Source: Pelagibacterium lentulum
GTDB taxonomy: Bacteria; Pseudomonadota; Alphaproteobacteria; Rhizobiales; Devosiaceae
Reading direction: 5' to 3'
NCBI RefSeq assembly: GCF_003992625.1
Contig: NZ_RZMW01000003.1
Location: 62,001-126,000, forward strand
Length of the DNA stretch: 64,000 nt
Shown piece by piece: positions 8,538 through 16,782 of the stretch. The position numbers were made by a program, and so were the translations under genes. Within the stretch, counting starts at the first letter, position 1. Each line of letters begins with the position of its first letter. The notes below the pieces were generated by a model. That model saw only the letters and a program-made list of their open reading frames with translations, did no database searches and was not told the DNA's origin.

Positions 8538-9351
8538 GATGATCGCTACTCCTCGGTACATGCAAAAGGTCGGTCGTATTGACCGCCGCCTGGATGAAAA
8601 AGGGCTCGGCCCGCTCCATCAGGCGTACACAAGTTAAAATACCTCTATAAAAGGCGCCGGTATCGATGTTGATCGCGCCTGGCTGTACAGTGGGAGCGTC
8701 AACGATGGTATGCCCGTGAACGACGAGAATATCAGATTCTGGGTCAGGTTGCGCGCGCGTCCACAATAAGTCTGTGTCGCTATGATCTGAGAGCGTGCGC
8801 CCGGGCTGTAATCCGGCGTGGACAAATATGTGATCGTCCACAGTCAATGAAACCGGCAGGCCTCTTAGAAATGCAATATGATCGGCAGGGATATAGGCCT
8901 GCAGAGAGCCGGCCAACTTATGCCATGGCGCTCGTCCTTTGATCATCGTGTGGTGGGACAGACCGTAGGACTGCAAGGTATCGACGCCACCAAATGCCAG
9001 CCAATGGTCAAAAGAACGCTGATCGAGCAAGCCATCAAGCATCATTGCTTCATGATTGCCGCACAGACAGATGCGGCGGAAGCCATGCGGTGCAGAGGCG
9101 AGAAGGTGCGAGATAACACCCGCCGAGTCAAAGCCGCGATCCACATAGTCGCCCAGCATCACGATCCATTTTTCGCCTGAAATGGATTGTGAATCCTCGA
9201 TGATAGACTGCTCGAGTTGGCACAACAGATCTAAGCGGCCATGGACATCGCCAATAGCATAGATCGCCTTGGGCCAATCGGCTATCAGCCGTTGTCGAAA
9301 GGATTCTGTAGGCAGGTGCGCCCTACCGAATAGTGTTTTGAGTAAACCCAT
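8530..9351 (-). CDS. PPP-family serine/threonine-type metallophosphatase
   Basis: This 273-residue protein has the full PPP metallophosphatase signature: GDVHGR (34-39), GDYVDRG (about 68), GNHE (about 99), HAGLQ and VHGHT. These ligate two metals and are typical of bacterial PrpA/lambda-type phosphatases. It lies between the Wzy-like gene and the tyrosine autokinase gene, and its stop overlaps the kinase start. A role in dephosphorylating the kinase or another polysaccharide protein is therefore likely but inferred. Cytoplasmic; no signal peptide. The family has relaxed specificity and can act on phosphotyrosine. Confidence 0.88.
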   Translation of the reverse strand: MGLLKTLFGRAHLPTESFRQRLIADWPKAIYAIGDVHGRLDLLCQLEQSIIEDSQSISGEKWIVMLGDYVDRGFDSAGVISHLLASAPHGFRRICLCGNHEAMMLDGLLDQRSFDHWLAFGGVDTLQSYGLSHHTMIKGRAPWHKLAGSLQAYIPADHIAFLRGLPVSLTVDDHIFVHAGLQPGRTLSDHSDTDLLWTRAQPDPESDILVVHGHTIVDAPTVQPGAINIDTGAFYRGILTCVRLMERAEPFFIQAAVNTTDLLHVPRSSDHHE

Positions 9352-9363
9352 GTTCAGTGTTTC

Positions 9364-10788
9364 TCAACCTTCAAGCATTTTTCTTTCTTTTCCTCTCGAG
9401 GCAACAGAAATCCCGACGCCTATGATAGCAAGAAACTGGTAGGCGTTGGCATCAATTTCGAGACTGAAATCAAAAATGGAGTGAATCGTTACGGCAGAAA
9501 TAACAACCAGCGCTGTTTGAGCGTGCCACCATGCCGAATCCTGTATGAGAAACAATTGAAGGGCATGGCGGAAGAAGAATGCGACTACAACAATTGGAAG
9601 CAGGCCAACGACAATACCCAGCTCCGCAAACAAACTCAGATAGGTGGAGTGTGCCTTATCCCACCAGTGGTTGGGTGATACTGGCTCGCGATGATAAAGC
9701 GGGTATGCAACTTCAAAGCTGCCCGCGCCATACCCGGTCCAGGGTTTGGCACGGATCATTTCAATTATCTGGCTGTAGAGGTTGAGACGCACTGATGTGT
9801 CATGGCCCAACATATCGATACGTCCCAACAGCCCTGCGCCGACAAGAACTATTGCCAAGAGGAGGATAAGGGTCATACCAGCTGCCAGCACAGAAAATTT
9901 GGTTATCGCACCGCTGCGAAACTTCAGTCCGGCAAGCAGCAAGGATGCCAAGACGGTGAATACCGCCATCACAGTTCCCATTCGGGATTGAGACGCGATT
10001 ATGGCACCCATCATTATGAACAGGCCGGTGCCGATACAAAACAACTGGCTCAACTGCTGGAAGGCGTGGGTTTGCCGCTCGCTCTCAGTTTTGGTGCCAA
10101 GCATTGTGTGCAAGGCCATACAGCAGCCGATCCCAATGCCCATTACAATAAAGCTTGCGAAAGAATTGCGGTTAACGAAGGTGCCGGTGACCGCGCCCGG
10201 ATAAGCATCCGCTGCCAGAAAGCCAAGCCACCGGCCATCTTGGGCAAAATCGAGCAGGGCTATGGCAGCGTGTGCAGCTATAATAAAAAAGATGGCGCGC
10301 AGCATCCAGTCGGCGCGCGAGCGACTGGTCGCGATCTGTACGACAAGGAGAAAGAACAGGCCAAAGGAAATCCAGCGCAAGGCCGATAATATTGTTGTGC
10401 CGGCGGCCAGACTGATTGTGCTGCTTTGAATTTGGCCTCCGTCGGCGCTGACGGCAGTTATGTAAAGTCCGAAATGGCCGAAGGGAATGATTTGAACAAC
10501 CATCGCAAGGACCACAATCAACCATAGAATAGAGGGTATGCGAAACAGGCGTTGTGGTAAGCGTACCCGAAAGCGGCCGCGTATCAGCGCGATATACAGC
10601 AGCCCCATACCGCCGACGATTGCTACATTGCTCGCCCAGAAGAAAGGGCGGTTTGAGCCCAAAGGTACAGGGCAGAGGGCGAGGAAGACCAAAAGGGAAA
10701 CGGCAATCCAGTCGTTGGGGCGACCGAACATGGCAGCAGAGCCGGATTTTGGTACAGTCCGTAATGCCTGCAACAGGTGGGATGCCAT
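9364..10788 (-). CDS. O-antigen ligase/polymerase family protein (Wzy_C)
   Basis: This 474-residue membrane protein has about eleven hydrophobic segments. A large loop contains GYGAGSFEVAYPLYHRE and HNxY-like KAHSTYLSLFAELG, which is typical of the Wzy_C/O-antigen ligase domain (PF04932). In this operon, with a flippase and a Wzz-type protein, it most likely polymerises the repeat unit in the periplasm. A ligase cannot be told from a polymerase by sequence alone. It lies 28 bases after the exported unknown protein and 12 bases before the phosphatase gene. Confidence 0.85.
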   Translation of the reverse strand: MASHLLQALRTVPKSGSAAMFGRPNDWIAVSLLVFLALCPVPLGSNRPFFWASNVAIVGGMGLLYIALIRGRFRVRLPQRLFRIPSILWLIVVLAMVVQIIPFGHFGLYITAVSADGGQIQSSTISLAAGTTILSALRWISFGLFFLLVVQIATSRSRADWMLRAIFFIIAAHAAIALLDFAQDGRWLGFLAADAYPGAVTGTFVNRNSFASFIVMGIGIGCCMALHTMLGTKTESERQTHAFQQLSQLFCIGTGLFIMMGAIIASQSRMGTVMAVFTVLASLLLAGLKFRSGAITKFSVLAAGMTLILLLAIVLVGAGLLGRIDMLGHDTSVRLNLYSQIIEMIRAKPWTGYGAGSFEVAYPLYHREPVSPNHWWDKAHSTYLSLFAELGIVVGLLPIVVVAFFFRHALQLFLIQDSAWWHAQTALVVISAVTIHSIFDFSLEIDANAYQFLAIIGVGISVASRGKERKMLEG

Positions 10789-10816
10789 TGCCTAGGCTTT
10801 CATTTCGGATTGATGC

Positions 10817-11473
10817 CTAGTCATTACCGAGGCCATGTGCGATGCGGACGAAGTGAAAGAACTGTGCCTGATCGTGCTCATTGAAATGCACCAGAATATT
10901 GTCCAAACGCGCTCGAAATACCTCGTCCGATACATATCTGCGCGCCAGGTCTTCGGCACCTATGTAGGATTGAGCGAGGAGCGTAACGTCATCCCAGTAG
11001 GCGTTCCGCGCTCTTTCATCGAGAATATCAAATCGGGGCTCCGCCACCTCCCAGCGCCATCGCGCCAGCCAAACTTCGTATGGGGCGATGAGATGCGATA
11101 CCGCAAGGTAGGTGTTTCCGCTCTCTGGCAAATTGAGATCAAAAGCAAACTTTGCTGAAACCAAATGAGCGAAAGCATCGGCGGGGGAGCGCGCTTGCGC
11201 AGTCTGTGCCGCAGCCTTGCAATTGGTCGCCAGGCTTAGTTTTTGCGGTGTTGGTTGAATGCGGCCATGAACGCTAAGGCTAGCTTTCAGACACGCGCTC
11301 AAGCTGACCCTCGTGCCGAGAAGCGAATAGGGGATTGGGGGCATTGTATGAACAAAGCGCTCGAAAACATCCTGCTCGCTACCTTGAGCGGCCAGAAACG
11401 GTCGCGCTTCGCTCAGTGCGGCAAGACCCCCTCCCATGACGCAAATGAGGCAAATGCCCAATAGGCGCAGCAC
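10817..11473 (-). CDS. exported protein of unknown function, head of polysaccharide operon
   Basis: This 218-residue protein has an N-terminal signal peptide (hydrophobic to about residue 20, ending near SEA). The rest is predicted to be mostly helical, with two cysteines that could form a disulfide. I do not recognise a family. The GTG start is supported by AAGGAGG six bases upstream, an unusually strong site. It is the first gene of the tightly packed minus-strand operon, so it may be a periplasmic accessory of polymer assembly. That role is inferred from position only. Confidence 0.7.
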   Translation of the reverse strand: MLRLLGICLICVMGGGLAALSEARPFLAAQGSEQDVFERFVHTMPPIPYSLLGTRVSLSACLKASLSVHGRIQPTPQKLSLATNCKAAAQTAQARSPADAFAHLVSAKFAFDLNLPESGNTYLAVSHLIAPYEVWLARWRWEVAEPRFDILDERARNAYWDDVTLLAQSYIGAEDLARRYVSDEVFRARLDNILVHFNEHDQAQFFHFVRIAHGLGND

Positions 11474-11669
11474 TCAAGTCCTCCTTGGGCAGCCATTGGC
11501 CTCTATGCGATGTTCGCTGCTTTAATGTTTTGAACAGCTATCAGTGCAGTGGCAAAGTTGGCTTGCCGATGGCGCCTATCCTATATTTCCTAATGTCACA
11601 GCATTGCCGCTGCGCTGCCGCATGATAACGATGTTGGTTCTGCTGCAATCGCAGAAGCTCCAGCCTGTC

Positions 11670-12077
11670 TCAGTTGTCGCTCGCAAAGGCGGGCGTTACT
11701 GTTGGAATCGCTGCAACCGGGAACGGGCTGCATTGCATGATCGCCAGAGCAATTTCTTCAATCGCCAGGGACTGCTGTGTATCGGTGATCGAGTCGCCCA
11801 GCTGACGCACCGCTTCCGCGACACGGACACACAGAGACAGTTCGTTTAACTCTACCGACGCAAGCGAGGTTACAGCATTTGCAATGTCATCCTCGCTTCT
11901 TGCGAAGTTGATGAAGGCGCCCACCGTTACAAAACAATCCTCATCGGTTGCGCTGAACGTCGTACACAGATTGGTGAGTTCAGGAATCGATGGGGGCGCT
12001 GCCACTTGTCCGTTGGCGGGGGACATCAGAAACAGTGCGGGCAGGGTATACACGAAAATACGCATGGCACGAAACAT
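11670..12077 (-). CDS. small exported Cys-containing protein of unknown function
   Basis: This 135-residue protein has a clear signal peptide (MRIFVYTLPALFLMSPANGQ) and a mature part with four cysteines and regular acidic helices. The ATG at 12077 has a perfect AGGAGG site seven bases upstream. It lies 196 bases ahead of the polysaccharide operon on the same strand and may share its promoter. No family recognised. The cysteine spacing suggests two disulfides in the periplasm. The upstream 262 bases are AT-rich compared with the neighbours and probably hold a promoter. Confidence 0.65.
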   Translation of the reverse strand: MFRAMRIFVYTLPALFLMSPANGQVAAPPSIPELTNLCTTFSATDEDCFVTVGAFINFARSEDDIANAVTSLASVELNELSLCVRVAEAVRQLGDSITDTQQSLAIEEIALAIMQCSPFPVAAIPTVTPAFASDN

Positions 12078-12339
12078 TGTGCACCCTCCTAATACTTAAT
12101 GAACTATTAACATGCGCAAATATATCTGGCGCAGTCAAGTTAATTCTTAAGTTTGAGGTATTTGTCATGTTGCCTTTATTGTTGTTCTGGTGGCGCCTTA
12201 CCCTTGTATCATTCGACTGAATGACGTTATTTGATAAAAGTGTAATAAAATTTAAGTGCCGATGCTTGGGGCGTATGCTTTCCGGCAGTGCGACTGTCGC
12301 ACCAAAAGCGCTGAACTCATGCTTTCGATTGTGCATCTT

Positions 12340-13032
12340 TCAAGAGAGCTTGGCAGTCGGCTCCTTTGGCGCCGGGCGTGTAAGCAGATGGTCGAGCACC
12401 ATCTGCACGCAATGATCTTCTCTGGTGGCGATCCGGTCCCGCGCGCGCAGGTCGGTTTGGAAGATCACCGAGAGCGTGGCGCAGTTCGAGACGTAAAAAT
12501 AGCCCAACGCTGCAATCGAGATGTAGAGCTGAACCGGATCGATATCGCGGCGGAACAGCCCTTTTTCCGCCCCCCGCTCGATGAGCGTGCGTAATTGATC
12601 GACAAGCGGGGAGTGCAGCCCGCTTATTTCCGGCATGGATTTGATGTAGCGCGCCCGCATAAGGTTTTCATTGGTCAGTAGCGCTATGAACCATGGGTTT
12701 TCGAGAAAATGCCTGAAGGTGAAGCGCACGAGACGTTCAACCGCCTCGACGGGTTCCGAGCAATCCAGACTCAGTGCCTTTTCGCCGGCACGGATTTCGC
12801 GGTAGGCCTCGGTGAGCACCGCGCGATAGAGCGCGTCCTTATCGCCGAAATAGTGATAGAGCATACGCTTGTTGACATTGGCGCGGGTGGCAATGGCATC
12901 GATGCGCGCACCGCCAAAGCCCTTGTCGGCAAATTCGGCCCGGCCGGCGGCCAGAATGTCGCTCTTTGTGGCGTCCGCATCCCGCCGTCTGGTCCGGGGG
13001 GGAACTGCCTGTGCCGGGGCGGCCCTAGCCAT
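12340..13032 (-). CDS. TetR family transcriptional regulator (RutR/YcdC-like C-terminal domain)
   Basis: A 230-residue regulator from the ATG at 13032, which has GAGAGGAG upstream. The ATG overlaps the tctA stop by eight bases, so the longer frame to 13071 is unlikely. The N-terminal helix-turn-helix reads ILAAGRAEFADKGFGGARID and NKRMLYHYFGDKDALY. The C-terminal ligand domain resembles the TetR_C_3 type seen in RutR. As the last gene of the tctCBA operon, it probably represses its own operon. A palindrome at 16317-16332 is a good candidate operator. Confidence 0.88.
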   Translation of the reverse strand: MARAAPAQAVPPRTRRRDADATKSDILAAGRAEFADKGFGGARIDAIATRANVNKRMLYHYFGDKDALYRAVLTEAYREIRAGEKALSLDCSEPVEAVERLVRFTFRHFLENPWFIALLTNENLMRARYIKSMPEISGLHSPLVDQLRTLIERGAEKGLFRRDIDPVQLYISIAALGYFYVSNCATLSVIFQTDLRARDRIATREDHCVQMVLDHLLTRPAPKEPTAKLS

Positions 13033-14560
13033 CCCGCGCTCCTCTCGCACCAAGGCCAAGTCTTTTGGCAAGGAAATCCTGGATAGGGCGCGATATGGCG
13101 GGGATGCTCATCGCAATGGTCAGCGCTATGACGATCCAGAGCACCGCGGAGATGGGGCGGACAAAGAATGGCGTCAGATCGCCATCTGAGAGAAGCAGCC
13201 CGCGCCTGAGGTTGGCATCGAGCAACTCGCCCAGAATGATGCCGAGCACCAGCGGCGCCATGGGATATTTCATTTCGCGCAGGATAAAGCCGACAAAGCC
13301 GAAAAACAGCATCACATAGACATCGAACATGCGCTGGGTGATGGCAAAGGCACCGACCACGCACAGCACGTAGATGACGGGCATCAGCTTTTCGCGCGGC
13401 ACGAGCAGCACCTTGACCAAAAGGCGCGTAAGCGAGAGCCCGTAAATGGTAATAGCGATGGTCGTTAAAAGCAGGATGGCAACGATCTGATAAACAAAGC
13501 CGGGGTTTTCGATCATGATCATGGGGCCCGGCCGGATGCCATGAATGAACATCGCAGCGATCAGAACCGCCGCCGCGGCCGAGCCGGGCAAGGCTAGGGT
13601 AAGGGTCGGGATCATGGCGCCGGGAATCGATGCGGAATTGCCGGTTTCGGCGGCAACAAGACCTTCAACGGAGCCCTTGCCGAATTTCTCCCGTTCCTTG
13701 CTTTTCCGTCGTGCCGCCGCATAGGACGCCCAGGAGCCGATATCTTCCCCCACTCCGGGGATGATGCCCATGAACGTTCCAATGATGCCGGACCTTATGG
13801 TTGTCCAGCGGTAGCGGAACACATCCTTAAAGCGCGGAATGACGCGGTCGGTGCTGGTGATGATCGTCGGGATGCCTCTGCGTTTCATAACGGTCAGGAT
13901 TTCGGCCAGCCCGAATGCGCCCACCATAGCCGGTATGAGGTCGATCCCGCCGCCCAAGGGTTGGATGCCGAAGGTAAAACGCTGGTAGCCATGCAGGGAT
14001 TCCATGCCCACCATGGCTACGAGAAGCCCAAGGATGCCCGCAATATAGCCCTTTATGGGATTATCGATTGCCGTGAGCTGGCCCGATATGACGACGCCGA
14101 ACAGTGCAAGCCAGAAAAACTCATAGGAGCCGAAGCGCAGGGCCACTTCGGCAAGCAGCGGTGCAATCAATGCGAGAAAGAAGATCCCCACCAGAGTGCC
14201 CAGAGCCGAAGATGTTGTTGCAATGCCCATTGCCATGCCGGCCTTGCCCTGACGCGCCAGCGGGTACCCGTCAAGGGTTGTCGCAGCGCTTGCCGGAGTG
14301 CCAGGAATGGCAAGCAGGATTGCAGTGCGCGAGCCGCCATAAATGGCGCCGACATAGAGTGCCAAAAGGCTCAGGATCGCCTGATCGGGGGGCATGCCAT
14401 AGGTAAAGGTCACCAGCAGCGCCACGCCCATGGTGGCAGTAAGGCCGGGGAGCGCGCCGATGATGATGCCAAGCAGCGAAGCCCAGGCGATGTTAAAAAG
14501 AGATGCCCAGTTAAGAAGGCTGAGAACGCCGGCTCCAAGTAGTGAAATGCCGTCAAACAT
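13025..14560 (-). CDS. tctA: tripartite tricarboxylate transporter permease, TctA family
   Basis: This 511-residue large permease of the TTT family has about a dozen membrane segments and the conserved Gly/Pro-rich loops (GALPGLTATMGVALL near residue 40 and IPGTPASAATTLDGYPLA near 105). It imports a carboxylate together with the small subunit at 14570 and the binding protein at 15192. The ATG at 14560 has AGGG upstream; the in-frame TTG at 14566 is less likely. Substrates in this family include citrate, tartrate and aromatic acids such as terephthalate. The actual substrate cannot be deduced here. Confidence 0.93.
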   Translation of the reverse strand: MFDGISLLGAGVLSLLNWASLFNIAWASLLGIIIGALPGLTATMGVALLVTFTYGMPPDQAILSLLALYVGAIYGGSRTAILLAIPGTPASAATTLDGYPLARQGKAGMAMGIATTSSALGTLVGIFFLALIAPLLAEVALRFGSYEFFWLALFGVVISGQLTAIDNPIKGYIAGILGLLVAMVGMESLHGYQRFTFGIQPLGGGIDLIPAMVGAFGLAEILTVMKRRGIPTIITSTDRVIPRFKDVFRYRWTTIRSGIIGTFMGIIPGVGEDIGSWASYAAARRKSKEREKFGKGSVEGLVAAETGNSASIPGAMIPTLTLALPGSAAAAVLIAAMFIHGIRPGPMIMIENPGFVYQIVAILLLTTIAITIYGLSLTRLLVKVLLVPREKLMPVIYVLCVVGAFAITQRMFDVYVMLFFGFVGFILREMKYPMAPLVLGIILGELLDANLRRGLLLSDGDLTPFFVRPISAVLWIVIALTIAMSIPAISRPIQDFLAKRLGLGARGARDG

Positions 14561-14569
14561 CTGCAAACC

Positions 14570-15118
14570 CTATGGCAAACGCACGAGAAAACCGCGCTCG
14601 AAAACAAGGGTCACGACCGCGGCAACGATGATGGCCTGTACCAGAGCCCAGAGCACCGATCTGGCAATCGGGGCGGCGTTTTCGGCAAGCACGGTTTCGT
14701 AGAGCATGATGAATGCGAAAACGAACAGGCCCGTTGCCAGCCAGAACGGAACGAGCCCGACAAGTCCAAGCGTATAGATCAGCACAAGTGCGGCCAGCAC
14801 GAAGGTCCGGATCGCTTCGGTGTTGACGAGGGTCCGCCCGAGCACGGCCCAACTGTTGCGCACGGGCTCGACCCGCGCGGCGCGGACGGCAAGCAAAAAA
14901 CCACAAAGGGCAAGGCTTCCGCCCAGGAGCATAGGGACGAGACCTGGGATCGTCGCGGGATGAATGCGACGCGTTTCGAGCCGCGGCATATCCCAGGCCA
15001 GGTAAAAAATAGCAATCCCAACAATCAGAAAGAACAGCCCGGCGAGCAGATCGGCCTTGATCATGGCCCCAGATTCGGTTTCGGCCGGTGGCAGGGTCTC
15101 AGAGTCCAGATCGCTCAT
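14570..15118 (-). CDS. tctB: tripartite tricarboxylate transporter small permease, TctB family
   Basis: This 182-residue inner-membrane protein has four hydrophobic segments, the size and layout of the TctB small subunit that pairs with TctA. It begins MSDLDSETLPP with a short acidic cytoplasmic tail. It lies between tctC and tctA, nine bases before tctA. A strong stem-loop separates it from tctC and probably makes the binding protein more abundant than the membrane subunits. Confidence 0.85.
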   Translation of the reverse strand: MSDLDSETLPPAETESGAMIKADLLAGLFFLIVGIAIFYLAWDMPRLETRRIHPATIPGLVPMLLGGSLALCGFLLAVRAARVEPVRNSWAVLGRTLVNTEAIRTFVLAALVLIYTLGLVGLVPFWLATGLFVFAFIMLYETVLAENAAPIARSVLWALVQAIIVAAVVTLVFERGFLVRLP

Positions 15119-15136
15119 GGTTCTTGCTCACGTTTG

Positions 15137-15170
15137 AAAAGCCGGGCCGCCCGGTTTTGGGCGGACCGGC
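15137..15170 (-). terminator. stem-loop between tctC and tctB, terminator-like
   Basis: On the minus strand GCCGGTCCGCCC pairs with GGGCGGCCCGGC (one mismatch), followed by TTTT. It sits in the 73-base gap after tctC. It is likely a partial terminator or mRNA stabiliser that raises tctC levels above tctBA. Confidence 0.7.
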
Positions 15171-15191
15171 TCGTTATATCCGGCGGGCGTT

Positions 15192-16226
15192 TTAACCGCC
15201 TATTTCGCTGTGGGTATCGCAGTCGATCCCGATGGTGGAGGGATCGTTTTCCGCCTCACCACGTGCCAGCGCGGCACAGGCCTTTTCGATCACGACTGGC
15301 ATGGCCATGGCGCGGGCAGCTTCCCCGGAAGCCGGGGTCAGAACGGCGCCATTTGTCAGCGTGTAGTTGAGCAGGGTTTCGGAATTGGCAATATCGCTTT
15401 CCCAGATTGCGTCGAGCGCTGAGATGACCTCATCAGGCACGCCGGTTGGCACGAGAATGCCGAAATAATCGGGTGCCAGCGGCATGTCGGGCAACCAGTC
15501 GGTAATCGGCGGGATTGGGTCAACGCCCGCGATTTCAAGCGGCTGGTCGGATAGAACCGCGAGACCCTTGATGCGGCCGCCCCGGATCAGTTCGGCCTGT
15601 TCGGCTGCGAGCTGGGTGGTAACCATGACTTCGCCGGCAGCGGTTGCCGTTGCGGCCGGTCCGCCGCCATCATAGGCGACCATGCGGTATTCGAACTCGC
15701 CGGCTTGGGAGATCGAGGCAATTGCGGTGCCACCCGATGATGTGACGCCAGCGGTGCCGACGGTTATACCTTCACCGCGCTCGCGGAACGCATCGAGCAA
15801 TTCACCGAAATCGTTAAACTCGCTATCGGCCGGAACGCCGACAACCGGCACATGGGCGACAGCGATATAAAGGTGCCAGTCATCGATATTGGTGTCAGGC
15901 AACAGGCCCGAGATCTGATAGGTGGCATTGTTGGCAATCGCATTGCCGGTCCAGGTGTAACCGTCGCGCGGCGCAGCCAAGACTTCCGCCGTTCCGGTGG
16001 CGCCCGATGCGCCGGGCTGGTTAACAACAACGACCGACTGGCCGAGGGCTTCACCAATGATCGGGGTCAGCACGCGGATAACCTGGTCGGTCGAACCGCC
16101 CGCCCCCCAGGGCACGACGACATTGATGGGCCGATCGGGTTGCCAGTCCTGTGCGAAAGCGTTTGCGACGCCGAGCGTCAATGGTGCAACAGCCACGGCC
16201 AAAGCGGCCTTGGTTACAAATTTCAT
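15192..16226 (-). CDS. tctC: tripartite tricarboxylate transporter substrate-binding protein (Bug/TctC family)
   Basis: This 344-residue periplasmic binding protein has a signal peptide (MKFVTKAALAVAVAPLTLG, cleaved near FAQ). The mature protein opens with the family signature WQPDRPINVVVPWGAGGSTD and has NQPGASGATG at about residues 68-77. It captures a carboxylate ligand for the TctAB permease. The ATG is preceded by GGGGAGGAAATC. It is the first gene of the tctC-tctB-tctA-tetR operon. The ligand is not predictable. Confidence 0.92.
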   Translation of the reverse strand: MKFVTKAALAVAVAPLTLGVANAFAQDWQPDRPINVVVPWGAGGSTDQVIRVLTPIIGEALGQSVVVVNQPGASGATGTAEVLAAPRDGYTWTGNAIANNATYQISGLLPDTNIDDWHLYIAVAHVPVVGVPADSEFNDFGELLDAFRERGEGITVGTAGVTSSGGTAIASISQAGEFEYRMVAYDGGGPAATATAAGEVMVTTQLAAEQAELIRGGRIKGLAVLSDQPLEIAGVDPIPPITDWLPDMPLAPDYFGILVPTGVPDEVISALDAIWESDIANSETLLNYTLTNGAVLTPASGEAARAMAMPVVIEKACAALARGEAENDPSTIGIDCDTHSEIGG

Positions 16227-16316
16227 GATTTCCTCCCCTTATGGGTTTTTCGACGCAACTCCTCCTGAAGCGCCGATATCCCAGAGTGAAACGCATCAAG
16301 CCCGCTGTCAAGAAGT

Positions 16317-16332
16317 AAGTAACTGGTTAGTT
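16317..16332. promoter_or_regulatory. candidate TetR-family operator
   Basis: AAGTAACTGGTTAGTT is an imperfect palindrome: 12 of 16 bases match its own reverse complement, with half-sites of the form AASTAAC and GTTASTT. This form is typical of TetR-family operators. It lies 91 bases upstream of tctC, the first gene of an operon that ends in a TetR gene. The match was made by eye. Confidence 0.5.
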
Positions 16333-16550
16333 CTTTTGGGGTTGTTGGCGAAGGAGGAATAAGCCAAGGTTGATCCCAGCCGACGATATCGTTCGCGTGG
16401 CTGACGACATTATTGCCAGCTATCCCGACCCCGGAAGGAAGCCTTCCCCCAAGCATTTGCGGCGACTTTGCCACACTATACCCAATAGTGGAGGTGGATT
16501 TAGGGGGTGGATCGATAAAAGTTGTCTGGCGTTAACTTATTGATTTAGCG

Positions 16551-16567
16551 TTCTCATTTTATGAGAA
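16551..16567 (-). terminator. short hairpin after tRNA-Thr
   Basis: TTCTCAT and ATGAGAA form a perfect 7-bp stem with a 3-base loop, directly after the CCA end of the tRNA on the minus strand. There is no T-run, so it may be a processing or weak termination signal. Confidence 0.35.
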
Positions 16568-16568
16568 G

Positions 16569-16644
16569 TGGTGCCGCTTACGTGACTCGAACACGTGACC
16601 CCATCATTACGAATGATGTGCTCTACCAACTGAGCTAAAGCGGC
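16569..16644 (-). tRNA. tRNA-Thr(CGT)
   Basis: The minus strand folds into a full cloverleaf of 76 bases with encoded CCA. The acceptor stem is GCCGCTT with AAGCGGC, the D-arm GCTC/GAGC, the anticodon stem CATCA/TGATG around TTCGTAA, and the T-arm ACGTG/CACGT with TTCGAGT. The anticodon CGT reads the ACG threonine codon. No integrase or duplicated 3' end nearby suggests an integrated element. Confidence 0.96.
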
Positions 16645-16782
16645 CCGGCGCGGATTGCGCGTTATTGCAGTCTGGCCAGCAGGGGCCAAATGTCCGCGTC
16701 TTTTACTGGTGTCCGCCAAAACGCGCAAGAGCGAACTCGTGCGTCAAAGGATCGAATTTTTCGCTTTGGCCATCCTGACCGA

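Larger units (their letters stand above)
16227..16568. other. intergenic region upstream of tctC
   Basis: These 342 bases hold no convincing gene. They contain the candidate TetR operator at 16317-16332 and a short hairpin next to the tRNA at 16551-16567. The promoter of the tct operon should lie between about 16240 and 16400 on the minus strand. Confidence 0.6.

Noticed and set aside
860-11473. polysaccharide locus as an exosortase/PEP-CTERM system
   Set aside because: No exosortase and no PEP-CTERM sorting tail was found; the genes fit a Wzx/Wzy pathway.
16569-16644. tRNA-Thr as an integration site
   Set aside because: No integrase, direct repeat of the tRNA end or composition change lies nearby.
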